From Pararhizobium_B sp051960215 (lineage in GTDB: Bacteria > Pseudomonadota > Alphaproteobacteria > Rhizobiales > Rhizobiaceae): 24,185 nt of DNA. Position 1 is the stretch's first letter; the number at the start of each line of letters is the position of its first letter. The position numbers were made by a program, and so were the translations under genes. The notes beneath the pieces are model-generated. The model was given only the letters and a program-made list of their open reading frames with translations. It was not told the origin of the DNA and ran no database searches. Positions 1 through 7,728 of the stretch are shown in pieces. Where the stretch lies: contig JBQCEN010000149.1 of the NCBI GenBank assembly GCA_051960215.1, forward strand, positions 1-24,185. Reading direction: 5' to 3'.

Positions 1-2
1 CG

Positions 3-755
3 CAGGCGGCGCAGTTCGCGCTGGCGCACCCGGAGGAGGTGGCGCTGGGCACGGCGGCAAGCATTGCGGCGGCCGCTGGCATACAGCCCTCGACGCTGGT
101 CCGGCTCGCCCGCCACTTCGGCTATGACGGCTTCTCCGACTTCCAGAGCGTCTTCCGGGAACGGCTGAAGAGCCGCGCCTCGACCTATGAGGAGCGGCTG
201 AAGCGCATCGAGACCGGAACCGTCGGGGATTCCTACGAGAGCGCCCTCCTGAATGGCTTCATGACGGCGGCGCGCCAGTCGATCGACATGCTCGCCGGCA
301 CGCTCAACGAAGGGGAATTCACGCGCTCGGTCAGGGTCTTGGCAGAGGCGGAGACGATCTATCTCCTGGCGCGTCGACGCGCCTATCCGATCACCGCCCA
401 CATGGCCTATGCCTTCGGCAAGCTCAAGGTCCGCAGCGTCTCGATCGACACGGTGAACGGCATCGACGCCGAGATCGTCGACCTCGCGACGCCGAAGGAC
501 GCGGCGATCGCCTGCAGCTTCTCGCCTTACGCGCCGGCGACCGTCGACCTCGCCCGCGCCCTGAGCGCCAAGGGCGTGCCGCTCGTCGCGCTCACCGACA
601 CCGCGCTGTCGCCGCTCGCCGCCTGCGCGACGCACTGGCTGGAAGTCTCGGAGAGCGACTTCGCCGGCTTTCGGTCGCTGTCGGCCAGCATGGCGCTCGC
701 GATGGCGCTGCCGGTCGCCGTCGCCGAGCGGCGGCGCTACCGGATCGGCGGTTGA
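3..755 (+). CDS. iolR: RpiR-family regulator, IolR-like (5' truncated)
   Basis: This is probably the sugar-responsive repressor of the inositol genes that follow. The reading frame is open to the first base of the window, so the true start lies outside. A GTG at 39 is in frame but falls inside the helix-turn-helix and is not the start. The visible N-terminal part (codons about 4-50) has the RpiR winged-helix pattern, with residues SIAAAAGIQPSTLVRLARHF as recognition region followed by GYDGFSDFQ. A SIS sugar-isomerase domain follows (roughly nt 340-740), with the phrase AIACSFSPYAPATVDLA in the sugar-phosphate-binding region. RpiR/SIS proteins usually sense phosphorylated sugars; IolR of Sinorhizobium belongs here. 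The gene ends 80 bp before the iolC ATG, and an operator-like palindrome lies between them. The family is clear; the IolR role is inferred from context. Confidence 0.85.
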   Translation, partial: QAAQFALAHPEEVALGTAASIAAAAGIQPSTLVRLARHFGYDGFSDFQSVFRERLKSRASTYEERLKRIETGTVGDSYESALLNGFMTAARQSIDMLAGTLNEGEFTRSVRVLAEAETIYLLARRRAYPITAHMAYAFGKLKVRSVSIDTVNGIDAEIVDLATPKDAAIACSFSPYAPATVDLARALSAKGVPLVALTDTALSPLAACATHWLEVSESDFAGFRSLSASMALAMALPVAVAERRRYRIGG

Positions 756-770
756 GCAAGCCGTTTCGCC

Positions 771-800
771 TTGACTTAAAAATGGAATATATGTTTCATT
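771..800 (+). promoter_or_regulatory. iolC promoter with IolR-type operator
   Basis: A TTGACT -35-like hexamer lies at 771-776. An imperfect palindrome follows at 783-800, TGGAATATATGTTTCATT, in which GGAA-N6-TTTC forms the arms. The same 18-mer with one difference is found inverted in the ibpA promoter (9975-9992). The match between two promoters of one pathway, next to an RpiR gene, supports an operator. GGAA-N6-TTCC-type sites have been described for Sinorhizobium IolR. The -10 box is not clear (TTTCAT at 794-799 fits a 17-bp spacer). Confidence 0.65.
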
Positions 801-835
801 TAGTCGCGGGAGCCGACGGCTCTCGGGAGGACACC

Positions 836-2749
836 ATGCGCGATTCCGCGTCCCGGACGCTCGACGTCATTACGATCGGCCGCTCCTCGGTCGACCTCTA
901 CGGCCAGCAGATCGGCGGCCGGCTCGAGGACATGGCGTCCTTCGCGAAATACATCGGCGGCTCCCCGACCAACATCGCGACAGGCGCGGCCCGCCTCGGC
1001 CTGCGCTCTGCCGTCATCACGCGGGTCGGCGACGAGCATATGGGCCGCTTCATCCGCGAGCAACTGGTCCGCGAGGGCGTCGACACACGCGGCGTCGTGA
1101 CCGACCCGGAGCGCCTGACGGCGCTCGTCCTCCTCGGCATCCGGGACGAGACGCAGTTCCCGTTGATCTTCTACCGCGAGAACTGCGCCGACATGGCGCT
1201 CTCCCCCGACGACATCGATCCGGCCTTCATCGCGGAAGCCCGCGCTGTCTGCGCGACGGGCACGCACCTCTCCAATCCGCGGACGGAAGCGGCCGTCGTC
1301 AAGGCGCTGACGCTGGCGCGCGCGTGCGGCGCACGGACGGCCCTCGACATCGACTACCGGCCGAACCTCTGGGGGCTTGCCGGCCATGGCGCCGGCGAGA
1401 GCCGCTTCATCGAATCGAAAGAGGTGACGGCCAAGCTGCAATCGACGCTCGGTCTCTTCGACCTGATCGTCGGCACGGAGGAGGAGTTCCACATCGCCGG
1501 CGGCTCGACCGATACGCTCGAAGCGCTGAGGGCGGTGCGGGCCGTGACGGCGGCGACCCTCGTCTGCAAGCGCGGGCCGATGGGCGCCGTGGCCTTTCCC
1601 GGCGCCGTTCCGGACACGCTCGACGCCGGTGAGAGCGGCCCCGGCTTCCCGATCGAGGTGTTCAACGTGCTCGGGGCCGGCGACGGCTTCATGGCCGGCC
1701 TCCTCAGGGGATGGCTGCGCGACACGGACTGGCCGACCGCGCTCACCTATGCCAACGCCTGCGGCGCCTTCGCCGTCTCCCGCCACGGCTGCACGCCGGC
1801 CTATCCCTCCTGGGAGGAGCTCGAATTCTTCCTGAAGCGCGGCGTGAAGACGCCGGCGCTGCGCAAGGATGCGGAGCTCGAGCAGGTGCACTGGGCGACC
1901 AACCGCACCGGCGACCGGTCGACGATGCGCGTCTTCGCCTTCGACCACCGCATGCAGCTCGAGGCGATCGCCGGGGAGGCCGGCGTCGACGCCGCGCGCA
2001 TCGGTGCCTTCAAGTCGCTCTGCCTCGACGCCGCCCTCGCCGTCGCCAGGGGCCGGAGCGGCTACGGTATCCTCTGCGACGGCCGGCTCGGCCGCGATGC
2101 GCTCTACCGCGCGGCGGGTACCGGCCTTTGGATCGGCCGGCCGGCCGAGCTTCCCGGATCACGGCCGCTGATGCTCGAAAAGGAGATCGGCGAGGACTGC
2201 GGCGGCCTGGTCGAGTGGCCGGCGGAGCACGTCGTCAAGGTGCTCTGCTTCTATCATCCCGACGACGACCAGGCGATGAAGCGGGCGCAGGAGGAGACGG
2301 TCCGCCGCCTTTTCACCGCGGCCCGGCGCCACCGGCTCGAGATGCTTCTCGAGATCATCCCGTCGAAGGTCGGCCCTGTCGATGCCGGAACGGCGGCGGC
2401 CGTTATCGGCCGGTTCTACGACATCGGCGTCTTTCCCGACTGGTGGAAGCTCGAGCCGATGAAGAGCGATTGCGCCTGGGCGAATGCCTGCGAAGCGATC
2501 GAACGGCATGACGCCCACACCCGCGGCGTCGTCGTGCTCGGTCTCGATGCGCCGCAGGCCGAGCTCGAGGAGAGCCTCGCCTCGGCCGCCCGCCATCGCC
2601 TCGTCAAGGGCTTCGCGGTCGGCCGCACGATCTTCGCCGAGGCGGCGCATCGCTGGCTTGCGGGCGCAATCTCCGACGAGGACGCCGTCCGCGCCATGGC
2701 CGGCAGGTATCAGGCGCTCTGCGACGTCTGGGACCGGGCGCGGTCGTGA
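836..2749 (+). CDS. iolC: IolC: bifunctional 5-dehydro-2-deoxygluconokinase / DUF2090 aldolase-like protein
   Basis: Cytoplasmic enzyme of myo-inositol breakdown that phosphorylates 5-dehydro-2-deoxy-D-gluconate. The 637-residue protein is a fusion. The N-terminal part is a PfkB-type sugar kinase with the substrate motif GGSPTN (residues 41-46) and the catalytic GAGD (280-283). From about residue 360 comes a DUF2090 domain that starts with RVFAFDHRMQ; in alphaproteobacteria it is annotated as the 5-dehydro-2-deoxyphosphogluconate aldolase half. A single-domain kinase would be about 325 residues, so the length fits the fused form. I chose ATG 836 because GGGAGG lies 5 bases upstream. The longer open frame from 752 overlaps the regulator's stop and runs through the operator. 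It is the first gene of the plus-strand iolC-iolD-iolE series. Confidence 0.93.
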   Translation: MRDSASRTLDVITIGRSSVDLYGQQIGGRLEDMASFAKYIGGSPTNIATGAARLGLRSAVITRVGDEHMGRFIREQLVREGVDTRGVVTDPERLTALVLLGIRDETQFPLIFYRENCADMALSPDDIDPAFIAEARAVCATGTHLSNPRTEAAVVKALTLARACGARTALDIDYRPNLWGLAGHGAGESRFIESKEVTAKLQSTLGLFDLIVGTEEEFHIAGGSTDTLEALRAVRAVTAATLVCKRGPMGAVAFPGAVPDTLDAGESGPGFPIEVFNVLGAGDGFMAGLLRGWLRDTDWPTALTYANACGAFAVSRHGCTPAYPSWEELEFFLKRGVKTPALRKDAELEQVHWATNRTGDRSTMRVFAFDHRMQLEAIAGEAGVDAARIGAFKSLCLDAALAVARGRSGYGILCDGRLGRDALYRAAGTGLWIGRPAELPGSRPLMLEKEIGEDCGGLVEWPAEHVVKVLCFYHPDDDQAMKRAQEETVRRLFTAARRHRLEMLLEIIPSKVGPVDAGTAAAVIGRFYDIGVFPDWWKLEPMKSDCAWANACEAIERHDAHTRGVVVLGLDAPQAELEESLASAARHRLVKGFAVGRTIFAEAAHRWLAGAISDEDAVRAMAGRYQALCDVWDRARS

Positions 2750-2779
2750 CGGCGCTTGAGGAGCATTGCAGCTCTCGCT

Positions 2780-2905
2780 CCGTCACCCTTGTGTTTTCAC
2801 AGGGCTCCATTCCTCTCCGCTCGCCTCTCGGGAAAGCCGTCGATGGCGCACCTGGGGCGGACGACGGAATGGAATGGATTCCTGTGACAAGCACAGGAAT
2901 GACGG
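2780..2905. repeat. Inverted-repeat intergenic element, rhizobial dispersed-repeat type
   Basis: This fills most of the 211-bp gap between iolC and iolD. Two imperfect inverted arms, 2780-2813 and 2871-2905, flank a 57-bp centre. The right arm holds its own small stem (CCTGTG, ACAAG, CACAGG), and the left arm a degenerate copy of it. Read on the minus strand, the right arm encodes the spurious peptide PVIPVLVTGIHSIP, which recurs in mis-annotated hypothetical proteins of alphaproteobacteria because the DNA repeat is widespread. That copy-number statement is from general knowledge and cannot be tested from one window. Confidence 0.6.
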
Positions 2906-2960
2906 GCTGATAGGGGAGTGTCGTGATTAGGACTAGATGTACGGTGACGGGAGGGCTGCG

Positions 2961-4793
2961 ATGAAGACGGTGAGGCTGACGGCGGCGCAGGCGCTGGTGC
3001 GCTATCTGGCGAACCAGTTCAACGAGGACGGGGAACGCTTCCTCGCCGGCTGCTGGGCGATCTTCGGCCACGGCAACGTCGCCGGCATCGGAGAGGCGCT
3101 CTACGGCGCCCGCGAGACCTTACCCACGTGGCGCGGCCATAACGAACAGGCGATGGCCCATGCCGCGATCGCCTATGCCAAGCAGCTCGGCCGGCGCCGC
3201 GCGATGGCGGTCACCTCCTCGATCGGCCCAGGCGCGACCAACATGGTGACGGCAGCGGCGCTCGCCCACGTCAACCGGCTGCCGGTGCTGCTGATCCCCG
3301 GCGACGTCTTTGCCGGCCGCGGCCCGGACCCGGTCCTCCAGCAGGTCGAGGATTTCAACGACGGCACGGTCTCGGCCAACGACTGCTTCCGCCCGGTGAG
3401 CCGCTATTTCGACCGGATCACCCGGCCTGAACAGTTGCTGACGGCGCTGCCGCGGGCGTTGCGCACGATGACAGATCCCGCCGATTGCGGCCCCGTCACG
3501 CTCGCCTTCTGCCAGGACGTGCAGGCGGAGGCGCATGACTACCCCGAGAGCTTCTTCGAAAGGCGGACATGGCGGCAGCGGCGGCCGTCACCGGACGAGG
3601 CGGAGCTTGCCGCCGTCGTCGCGGCGATCCGTCAGGCGCGCGATCCGCTCGTGATCGCCGGCGGCGGCGTCCACTATTCCGGCGCTTGCGAGGCGCTCCG
3701 CAGCTTCGCCGAGACGCTGAACCTGCCGGTCGCCGAGACGCAGGCCGGCAAGTCGGCGCTGCCGTGGGACCATCCGCTGAACCTCGGGCCGATCGGCGTC
3801 ACCGGCTCGTCGAGCGCCAACGCCGTCGCCGAACGGGCCGATCTCGTCATCGGCGTCGGCACGCGGTTCCAGGACTTCACGACCGGATCATGGGCGCTCT
3901 TCGCCAACCCCGAGCGCCGCCTCGTCTCGCTGAACGTCCAGCCCTACGACAGCGCCAAGCACGACGCCTTGCCGCTTGTCGCGGACGCGCGGGTCGGGCT
4001 CGAACAACTGGCGAAGGCGCTCCGCGGCCACCGCCTGAAGGGGCCGAACGCGCGCATCAAGGCCCGCTGGTTCGAGGACGCCGACGCGGTGACCGCGCCG
4101 CCCGACGGCGACAGCAATGCGTTGCCGACGGACATGCAGGTGATCGGCGCGGTGCAGCGGGCCGCGCGCGAGGACACGGTGGTCATGTGCGCGGCGGGCA
4201 CGATGCCGGGCGAGCTGCACAAGCTCTGGAAGGCCGGCCGGCCGATGTCGTACCACATGGAATACGGCTATTCCTGCATGGGTTACGAGATCGCCGGCGG
4301 CCTCGGCATCAAGATGGCGGAGCCGTCGCGCAACGTGATCGTCATGGTCGGCGACGGCTCGTACATGATGATGAACTCGGAGCTTGCCACCGCCGCGATG
4401 ATGGGAATCAAGATCACCGTCGTCGTCACCGACAATCGCGGCTTCGGCTGCATCAACCGCTTGCAGAAGGGGACGGGTGGGGCGGAGTTCAACAACCTTC
4501 TCGACCACGCCGCGCACGAGACGCCCTCTCACATCGATTTCGTCGCCCACGCGGCGTCGATGGGGGCCAAGGCGGAGAAGGCATCGACGATCGCCGCCCT
4601 AGAAGCTGCGCTTCACCGGGCGCGCGAGGCGGCGGGGCCGACCGTCATCGTCATCGATACAGACCCCTATCCTTCGACGGACGCCGGCGGCCACTGGTGG
4701 GACGTCGCCGTGCCCGCCGTTTCGGACCGGCGTGAGGTCCGTTCCGCCCGCAAGGGCTACGAGAAGCAGCGGCAGAAGCAACGCGCAGACTGA
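2961..4793 (+). CDS. iolD: IolD: 3D-(3,5/4)-trihydroxycyclohexane-1,2-dione acylhydrolase (decyclizing)
   Basis: Thiamine-diphosphate-dependent enzyme that hydrolytically opens the ring of trihydroxycyclohexane-1,2-dione to 5-deoxy-glucuronate, the third step of inositol catabolism. The 610-residue length is typical. The layout is that of the acetolactate-synthase superfamily: an N-terminal PYR domain with the activating glutamate in HNEQA (E62), a central domain, and a C-terminal PP domain with the ThDP/Mg motif GDGSYMMMNSE starting at G464, followed by TDNRGFGCI. I start it at ATG 2961 because GGAGG (2951-2955 region) is placed about 6 bases upstream. An in-frame ATG at 2937 has no such site. 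It lies between iolC and iolE, with repeat elements in both spacers. Confidence 0.94.
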   Translation: MKTVRLTAAQALVRYLANQFNEDGERFLAGCWAIFGHGNVAGIGEALYGARETLPTWRGHNEQAMAHAAIAYAKQLGRRRAMAVTSSIGPGATNMVTAAALAHVNRLPVLLIPGDVFAGRGPDPVLQQVEDFNDGTVSANDCFRPVSRYFDRITRPEQLLTALPRALRTMTDPADCGPVTLAFCQDVQAEAHDYPESFFERRTWRQRRPSPDEAELAAVVAAIRQARDPLVIAGGGVHYSGACEALRSFAETLNLPVAETQAGKSALPWDHPLNLGPIGVTGSSSANAVAERADLVIGVGTRFQDFTTGSWALFANPERRLVSLNVQPYDSAKHDALPLVADARVGLEQLAKALRGHRLKGPNARIKARWFEDADAVTAPPDGDSNALPTDMQVIGAVQRAAREDTVVMCAAGTMPGELHKLWKAGRPMSYHMEYGYSCMGYEIAGGLGIKMAEPSRNVIVMVGDGSYMMMNSELATAAMMGIKITVVVTDNRGFGCINRLQKGTGGAEFNNLLDHAAHETPSHIDFVAHAASMGAKAEKASTIAALEAALHRAREAAGPTVIVIDTDPYPSTDAGGHWWDVAVPAVSDRREVRSARKGYEKQRQKQRAD

Positions 4794-4844
4794 GAGCGTT
4801 CCGAGGAAATGCGGCCACCGGCTTTCCTCGGAACGCGGCAGAAA
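4794..4844. repeat. 14-bp perfect stem-loop between iolD and iolE
   Basis: Arms at 4796-4809 and 4823-4836 are perfectly complementary over 14 bp around a 13-base loop. It starts three bases after the iolD stop and ends shortly before the iolE ribosome-binding site. The sequence pattern (GAGCGTTCC...CGGC...GGAACGC...AGAAACA) resembles a short intergenic element very common in rhizobial genomes. There is no U-tract after it, so it is not a typical intrinsic terminator. It may set differential mRNA stability inside the operon. Confidence 0.65.
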
Positions 4845-4864
4845 CATCCAGGAAGAGAGACTTC

Positions 4865-5761
4865 ATGATCCGCTACGGCACCAATCCCATCGCCTGGTCC
4901 AACGACGACGACCGGTCGATCGGCGCCCACATCCCGCTTGAGCAGTGTCTGAATGAGGCCGCCGAGATCGGCTTCGACGGCATCGAGAAGGGCCACAAGA
5001 TGCCGAACGACGGCGCCGAGCTGAAGCGCGTGCTCGCCGCCCACGGCCTCGTCTTCGTCTCCGGCTGGTATTCGACGAACCTGCTCGTCCAGGACGTCGC
5101 GGCGGAGAAGAAGGCGATCGAGGCGCATCTCGACATGCTGAAGGCGAACGGCTGTTCGGTCTGCATCGTCTGCGAGACGTCGAACGCCATCCACGGCAAC
5201 GACGCGGTGCCGCTCGCCGAGAAGCCGGTGCTCGACGCGCAGCGCTGGGATGGTTTCGGCGCGGCGATCGAGGAACTGGCGGCGTTCACGAAGAGCCAGG
5301 GCCTCGACCTCGTCTATCACCACCACATGGGCACGATCGTCCAGACGCGCGAGGAGATCGGCCGGCTCATGGAGACGACCGGGCCGGCGACGAAGCTCCT
5401 GCTCGACACCGGCCACGCGCTCTTCGGCGGCTCCGATCCGGCCGAGCTTGCCAGCGCCTACATGGACCGCGTGCGCCACATCCACTGCAAGAACGTGCGG
5501 CCTGCCGTCCGCCGCGAGGTCGAGACGGAGCGCTTGAGCTTCCTTGAGGGCGTGCGCCGCGGCGTCTTCACGGTGCCGGGCGATCCCGACGGCGAGGTCG
5601 ATTTCCTGCCGGTTCTGACCGTCGCCGCCGCGCGCGGCTACGACGGCTGGCTGGTGATCGAGGCGGAGCAGGACCCGACCGTGCGCCAGCCGCTCGTCTA
5701 CCAGTCGATGGGGCTCAAGGCTCTGAAGACCATGGCGCGGGAGGCCGGACTGGACGCTTGA
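4865..5761 (+). CDS. iolE: IolE: myo-inosose-2 dehydratase
   Basis: Cytoplasmic enzyme that removes water from 2-keto-myo-inositol (scyllo-inosose) to give the dione substrate of IolD. The 298-residue protein is a xylose-isomerase-like TIM barrel of the usual IolE length. It opens with the family-typical YGTNPIAWSNDDD. It carries the internal phrases GFDGIEKGHKMP, VYHHHMGT, LLLDTGHALFGG, HIHCKNVRP and LVIEAEQDP, which supply the metal- and substrate-binding histidines and acidic residues of the fold. The ATG at 4865 follows AGGAAGAGAG by a normal distance. It is the last gene of the plus-strand set. In many rhizobia iolB follows directly; here a convergent gene ends 35 bp downstream instead. 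Confidence 0.94.
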   Translation: MIRYGTNPIAWSNDDDRSIGAHIPLEQCLNEAAEIGFDGIEKGHKMPNDGAELKRVLAAHGLVFVSGWYSTNLLVQDVAAEKKAIEAHLDMLKANGCSVCIVCETSNAIHGNDAVPLAEKPVLDAQRWDGFGAAIEELAAFTKSQGLDLVYHHHMGTIVQTREEIGRLMETTGPATKLLLDTGHALFGGSDPAELASAYMDRVRHIHCKNVRPAVRREVETERLSFLEGVRRGVFTVPGDPDGEVDFLPVLTVAAARGYDGWLVIEAEQDPTVRQPLVYQSMGLKALKTMAREAGLDA

Positions 5762-5766
5762 ACCAA

Positions 5767-5808
5767 GGAGGGATGACGGTCGCGATCAGGCGGGCGTCAC
5801 CTCCCTCC
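5767..5808. terminator. Possible shared hairpin between convergent iolE and iolG
   Basis: Imperfect inverted repeat. GGAGGGATGAC (5767-5777) can pair with GTCACCTCCCTCC (5796-5808) with a 2-base bulge. It sits in the 35-bp gap between the two convergent stop codons and covers the iolG stop. It could end transcription from either side, but no clear U-tract follows. Confidence 0.35.
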
Positions 5809-6810
5809 CGCCAGAACCTCCTCCACCCGCACGGTCCGGCCTTCCGCGACGGAGCGCAGGGCCGCTTCGGCGAGCGCCAGCGCCATGAGGCCGTCGCGGC
5901 CGCTCGGGCTGGGCCGGGCGCCCGTGCCGACGGCGGCGATGAAGGCGGCGATCTCGGCGGCATAGGCCTCGGTGTAGCGGGTCATGAAGAAGTCATGGAG
6001 GGGAGGGCGCGTATAGCCGGCGCCGGTCGCCACCTCGATCGCGACCGGCCGCTGGTTCTCCACCGCCACCGATCCGGCCGATCCGTGCACCTCGACGCGC
6101 TGGTCGTAGCCGTAGGTGGCGCGGCGCGAATTGGAGATCGTGCAGTGCTTGCCGGAGGCCGTCGTCAGGATGACGGAGACGCTGTCGTAGTCGCCGAGCG
6201 CCTCGATTGCCGGATCAGTCAAAACGCTGGCGCTGGCGCTGACGGCGACGGGCTCCTCGCCGAGCATGAACCGCGCCATGTCGAAGTCGTGGATGGTCAT
6301 GTCGCGGAAGATGCCGCCGGACGATCGGATATAGGCGGCCGGCGGCGCGCCGGGATCGCGCGAGACGATCTGCACCATCTCGACCGTGCCGATCCGCCCC
6401 GCGTCGATCGCCTCGCGCACGGCGCGGAAGTGCGGGTCGAAACGGCGGTTGAAGCCGACCATCAGCGGCGCCCCGGCCTCCTCGACGACCTTGAGGCATG
6501 CCGCGACGCGGTTCAGCGACAGATCGATCGGCTTCTCGCAGAAGATCGCCTTGCCGGCCCGCGCGAAGCGCTCGATGAGGTCGGCGTGCGCGTCGGTCGG
6601 CGTGCAGATGACGACGGCGTCGATGTCGTCCGCCCTCTCGATGTCCGCGATGGAACGGACCGCCGCGCCATATTTCGCCGCGATGTCCTCGGCCGCTGCC
6701 GCCACCGCGTCGGCGACGGCGACCAGCCGCGCCTGCGGGGTGGCGGTGATCGCCTTGGCATGGACCTTGCCGATGCGGCCGGCGCCGAGGAGGGCAAATC
6801 TCACGGTCAT
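5797..6810 (-). CDS. iolG: IolG/IdhA: myo-inositol 2-dehydrogenase
   Basis: NAD-dependent first enzyme of inositol catabolism, oxidising myo-inositol to 2-keto-myo-inositol. The 337-residue protein is a Gfo/Idh/MocA-family oxidoreductase. It has an N-terminal Rossmann fold with GAGRIG (9-14), the family motif CEKPID with K93, and the catalytic region FRDMTIHDFDMARF with D170 and H174. The C-terminal half ends in the substrate-domain phrase SRRATYGYDQRVEVHG. Overall it reads very like rhizobial IdhA. Its paralogue MocA of rhizopine catabolism is in the same family and cannot be excluded. The ATG at 6810 has AAGGA about 8 bases upstream. It lies downstream of the iat transporter genes on the same strand and is probably transcribed with them from the ibpA promoter. 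Confidence 0.92.
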   Translation of the reverse strand: MTVRFALLGAGRIGKVHAKAITATPQARLVAVADAVAAAAEDIAAKYGAAVRSIADIERADDIDAVVICTPTDAHADLIERFARAGKAIFCEKPIDLSLNRVAACLKVVEEAGAPLMVGFNRRFDPHFRAVREAIDAGRIGTVEMVQIVSRDPGAPPAAYIRSSGGIFRDMTIHDFDMARFMLGEEPVAVSASASVLTDPAIEALGDYDSVSVILTTASGKHCTISNSRRATYGYDQRVEVHGSAGSVAVENQRPVAIEVATGAGYTRPPLHDFFMTRYTEAYAAEIAAFIAAVGTGARPSPSGRDGLMALALAEAALRSVAEGRTVRVEEVLAGGR

Positions 6811-6937
6811 TCCTGATCGTCCTTTTAAGGAGTTTGATGAAAGGGATTGGGAAGGAGAAGGTGCGGACCAACGACGACCGCGCCGGATGACGGGCTAGCG
6901 CCGAGGCACGGAACCCGGCCGGACCTCCAGCGCGCCG

Positions 6938-7717
6938 TCAGATATAGCTGGCATTCTCGTGGACGCCGCTCTTCACGCCGGTAATCAGCGAGACGACCTC
7001 GTTGCCGTCGGTCTTGTCGCGCTCGACCATGCCGACGATCTGGCCGCGGCGGAAGACCCATATCTTGTCGACGAGGTTGAAGACCTGCCGCAGGTTGTGG
7101 CTGATGAGGATGAGCGGGATACCACGGCGCTTCAGGCCGCGGATGGTGTTCTCGACCTGCGTCGTCTCCTGCACGCCGAGCGCGGCCGTCGGCTCGTCCA
7201 TGATGATGAGCTTGGAGGCGAAGCTCGCTGCCCGGCTGATCGCGACGCACTGGCGTTGGCCGCCCGACATGTTCCTGAGCGTGCTCGTCGGGTCCGGGAT
7301 CTTGACGCCGGTGCGCTCCAGCGCCTCGTTCGAGCGCTCCAGCATCTTGCGCTGGTTGAGGATGCTGAAGGGCCCGAGCCTGAAATAGACCTCCTCGCGG
7401 CCGAGGAAGATGTTCGACGGCACGTCGAGATCGTCGGCGAGCGCCAGGTTCTGGAACACCGCCTCGATGCCGACGTCGCGTGCGTCGATGGGGCTCGAGA
7501 AATCGACCGGCTCGTCCTCGAAGAAGATCTGTCCGGCGGTCGGCCGCTCGACGCCGGTGATCTGGCGCACGAAGGTCGACTTGCCGGCGCCGTTGTCGCC
7601 GACGATCGCCACGTGCTCGCCTTCGAGGAGCTCGAAGTCGGCGTTCTCGAGCGCCCGCACGCCGCCATAGTGCTTCGTCAGCTTCTCGGTGCGCATCACG
7701 GATTTCGGCGTTCCCAT
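6938..7717 (-). CDS. iatA: IatA: inositol ABC transporter ATPase
   Basis: Energy-coupling ATPase of the inositol (or inositol-derivative) importer, at the inner face of the membrane. It has a single nucleotide-binding domain of 259 residues, unlike the duplicated ~500-residue ATPases of most ribose-type importers; the FrcA type is also single. Seen motifs are Walker A GDNGAGKST (40-48), Q-loop Q89, signature MSGGQRQ (150-156), Walker B LIIMDE (170-175) and H-loop H207. The start is ATG 7717, six bases after GAGGAGG. ATG 7720 and a GTG at 7732 that overlaps the permease stop are alternatives. The first ribosome-binding bases lie within the end of iatP, suggesting translational coupling. Confidence 0.9.
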   Translation of the reverse strand: MGTPKSVMRTEKLTKHYGGVRALENADFELLEGEHVAIVGDNGAGKSTFVRQITGVERPTAGQIFFEDEPVDFSSPIDARDVGIEAVFQNLALADDLDVPSNIFLGREEVYFRLGPFSILNQRKMLERSNEALERTGVKIPDPTSTLRNMSGGQRQCVAISRAASFASKLIIMDEPTAALGVQETTQVENTIRGLKRRGIPLILISHNLRQVFNLVDKIWVFRRGQIVGMVERDKTDGNEVVSLITGVKSGVHENASYI

Positions 7718-7728
7718 CATCGTCCTCC

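Noticed and set aside
39..41. GTG 39 as start of the regulator
   Set aside because: It would remove the first helix of the DNA-binding domain, and the frame is open to the window edge with family-like sequence.
800..1948. 382-codon frame antisense to iolC
   Set aside because: Low-complexity shadow of iolC; it would also cross the iolC promoter and operator.
2937..2963. Upstream ATG of iolD at 2937
   Set aside because: No ribosome-binding site, and it adds eight residues unlike the family. ATG 2961 has GGAGG at proper spacing.
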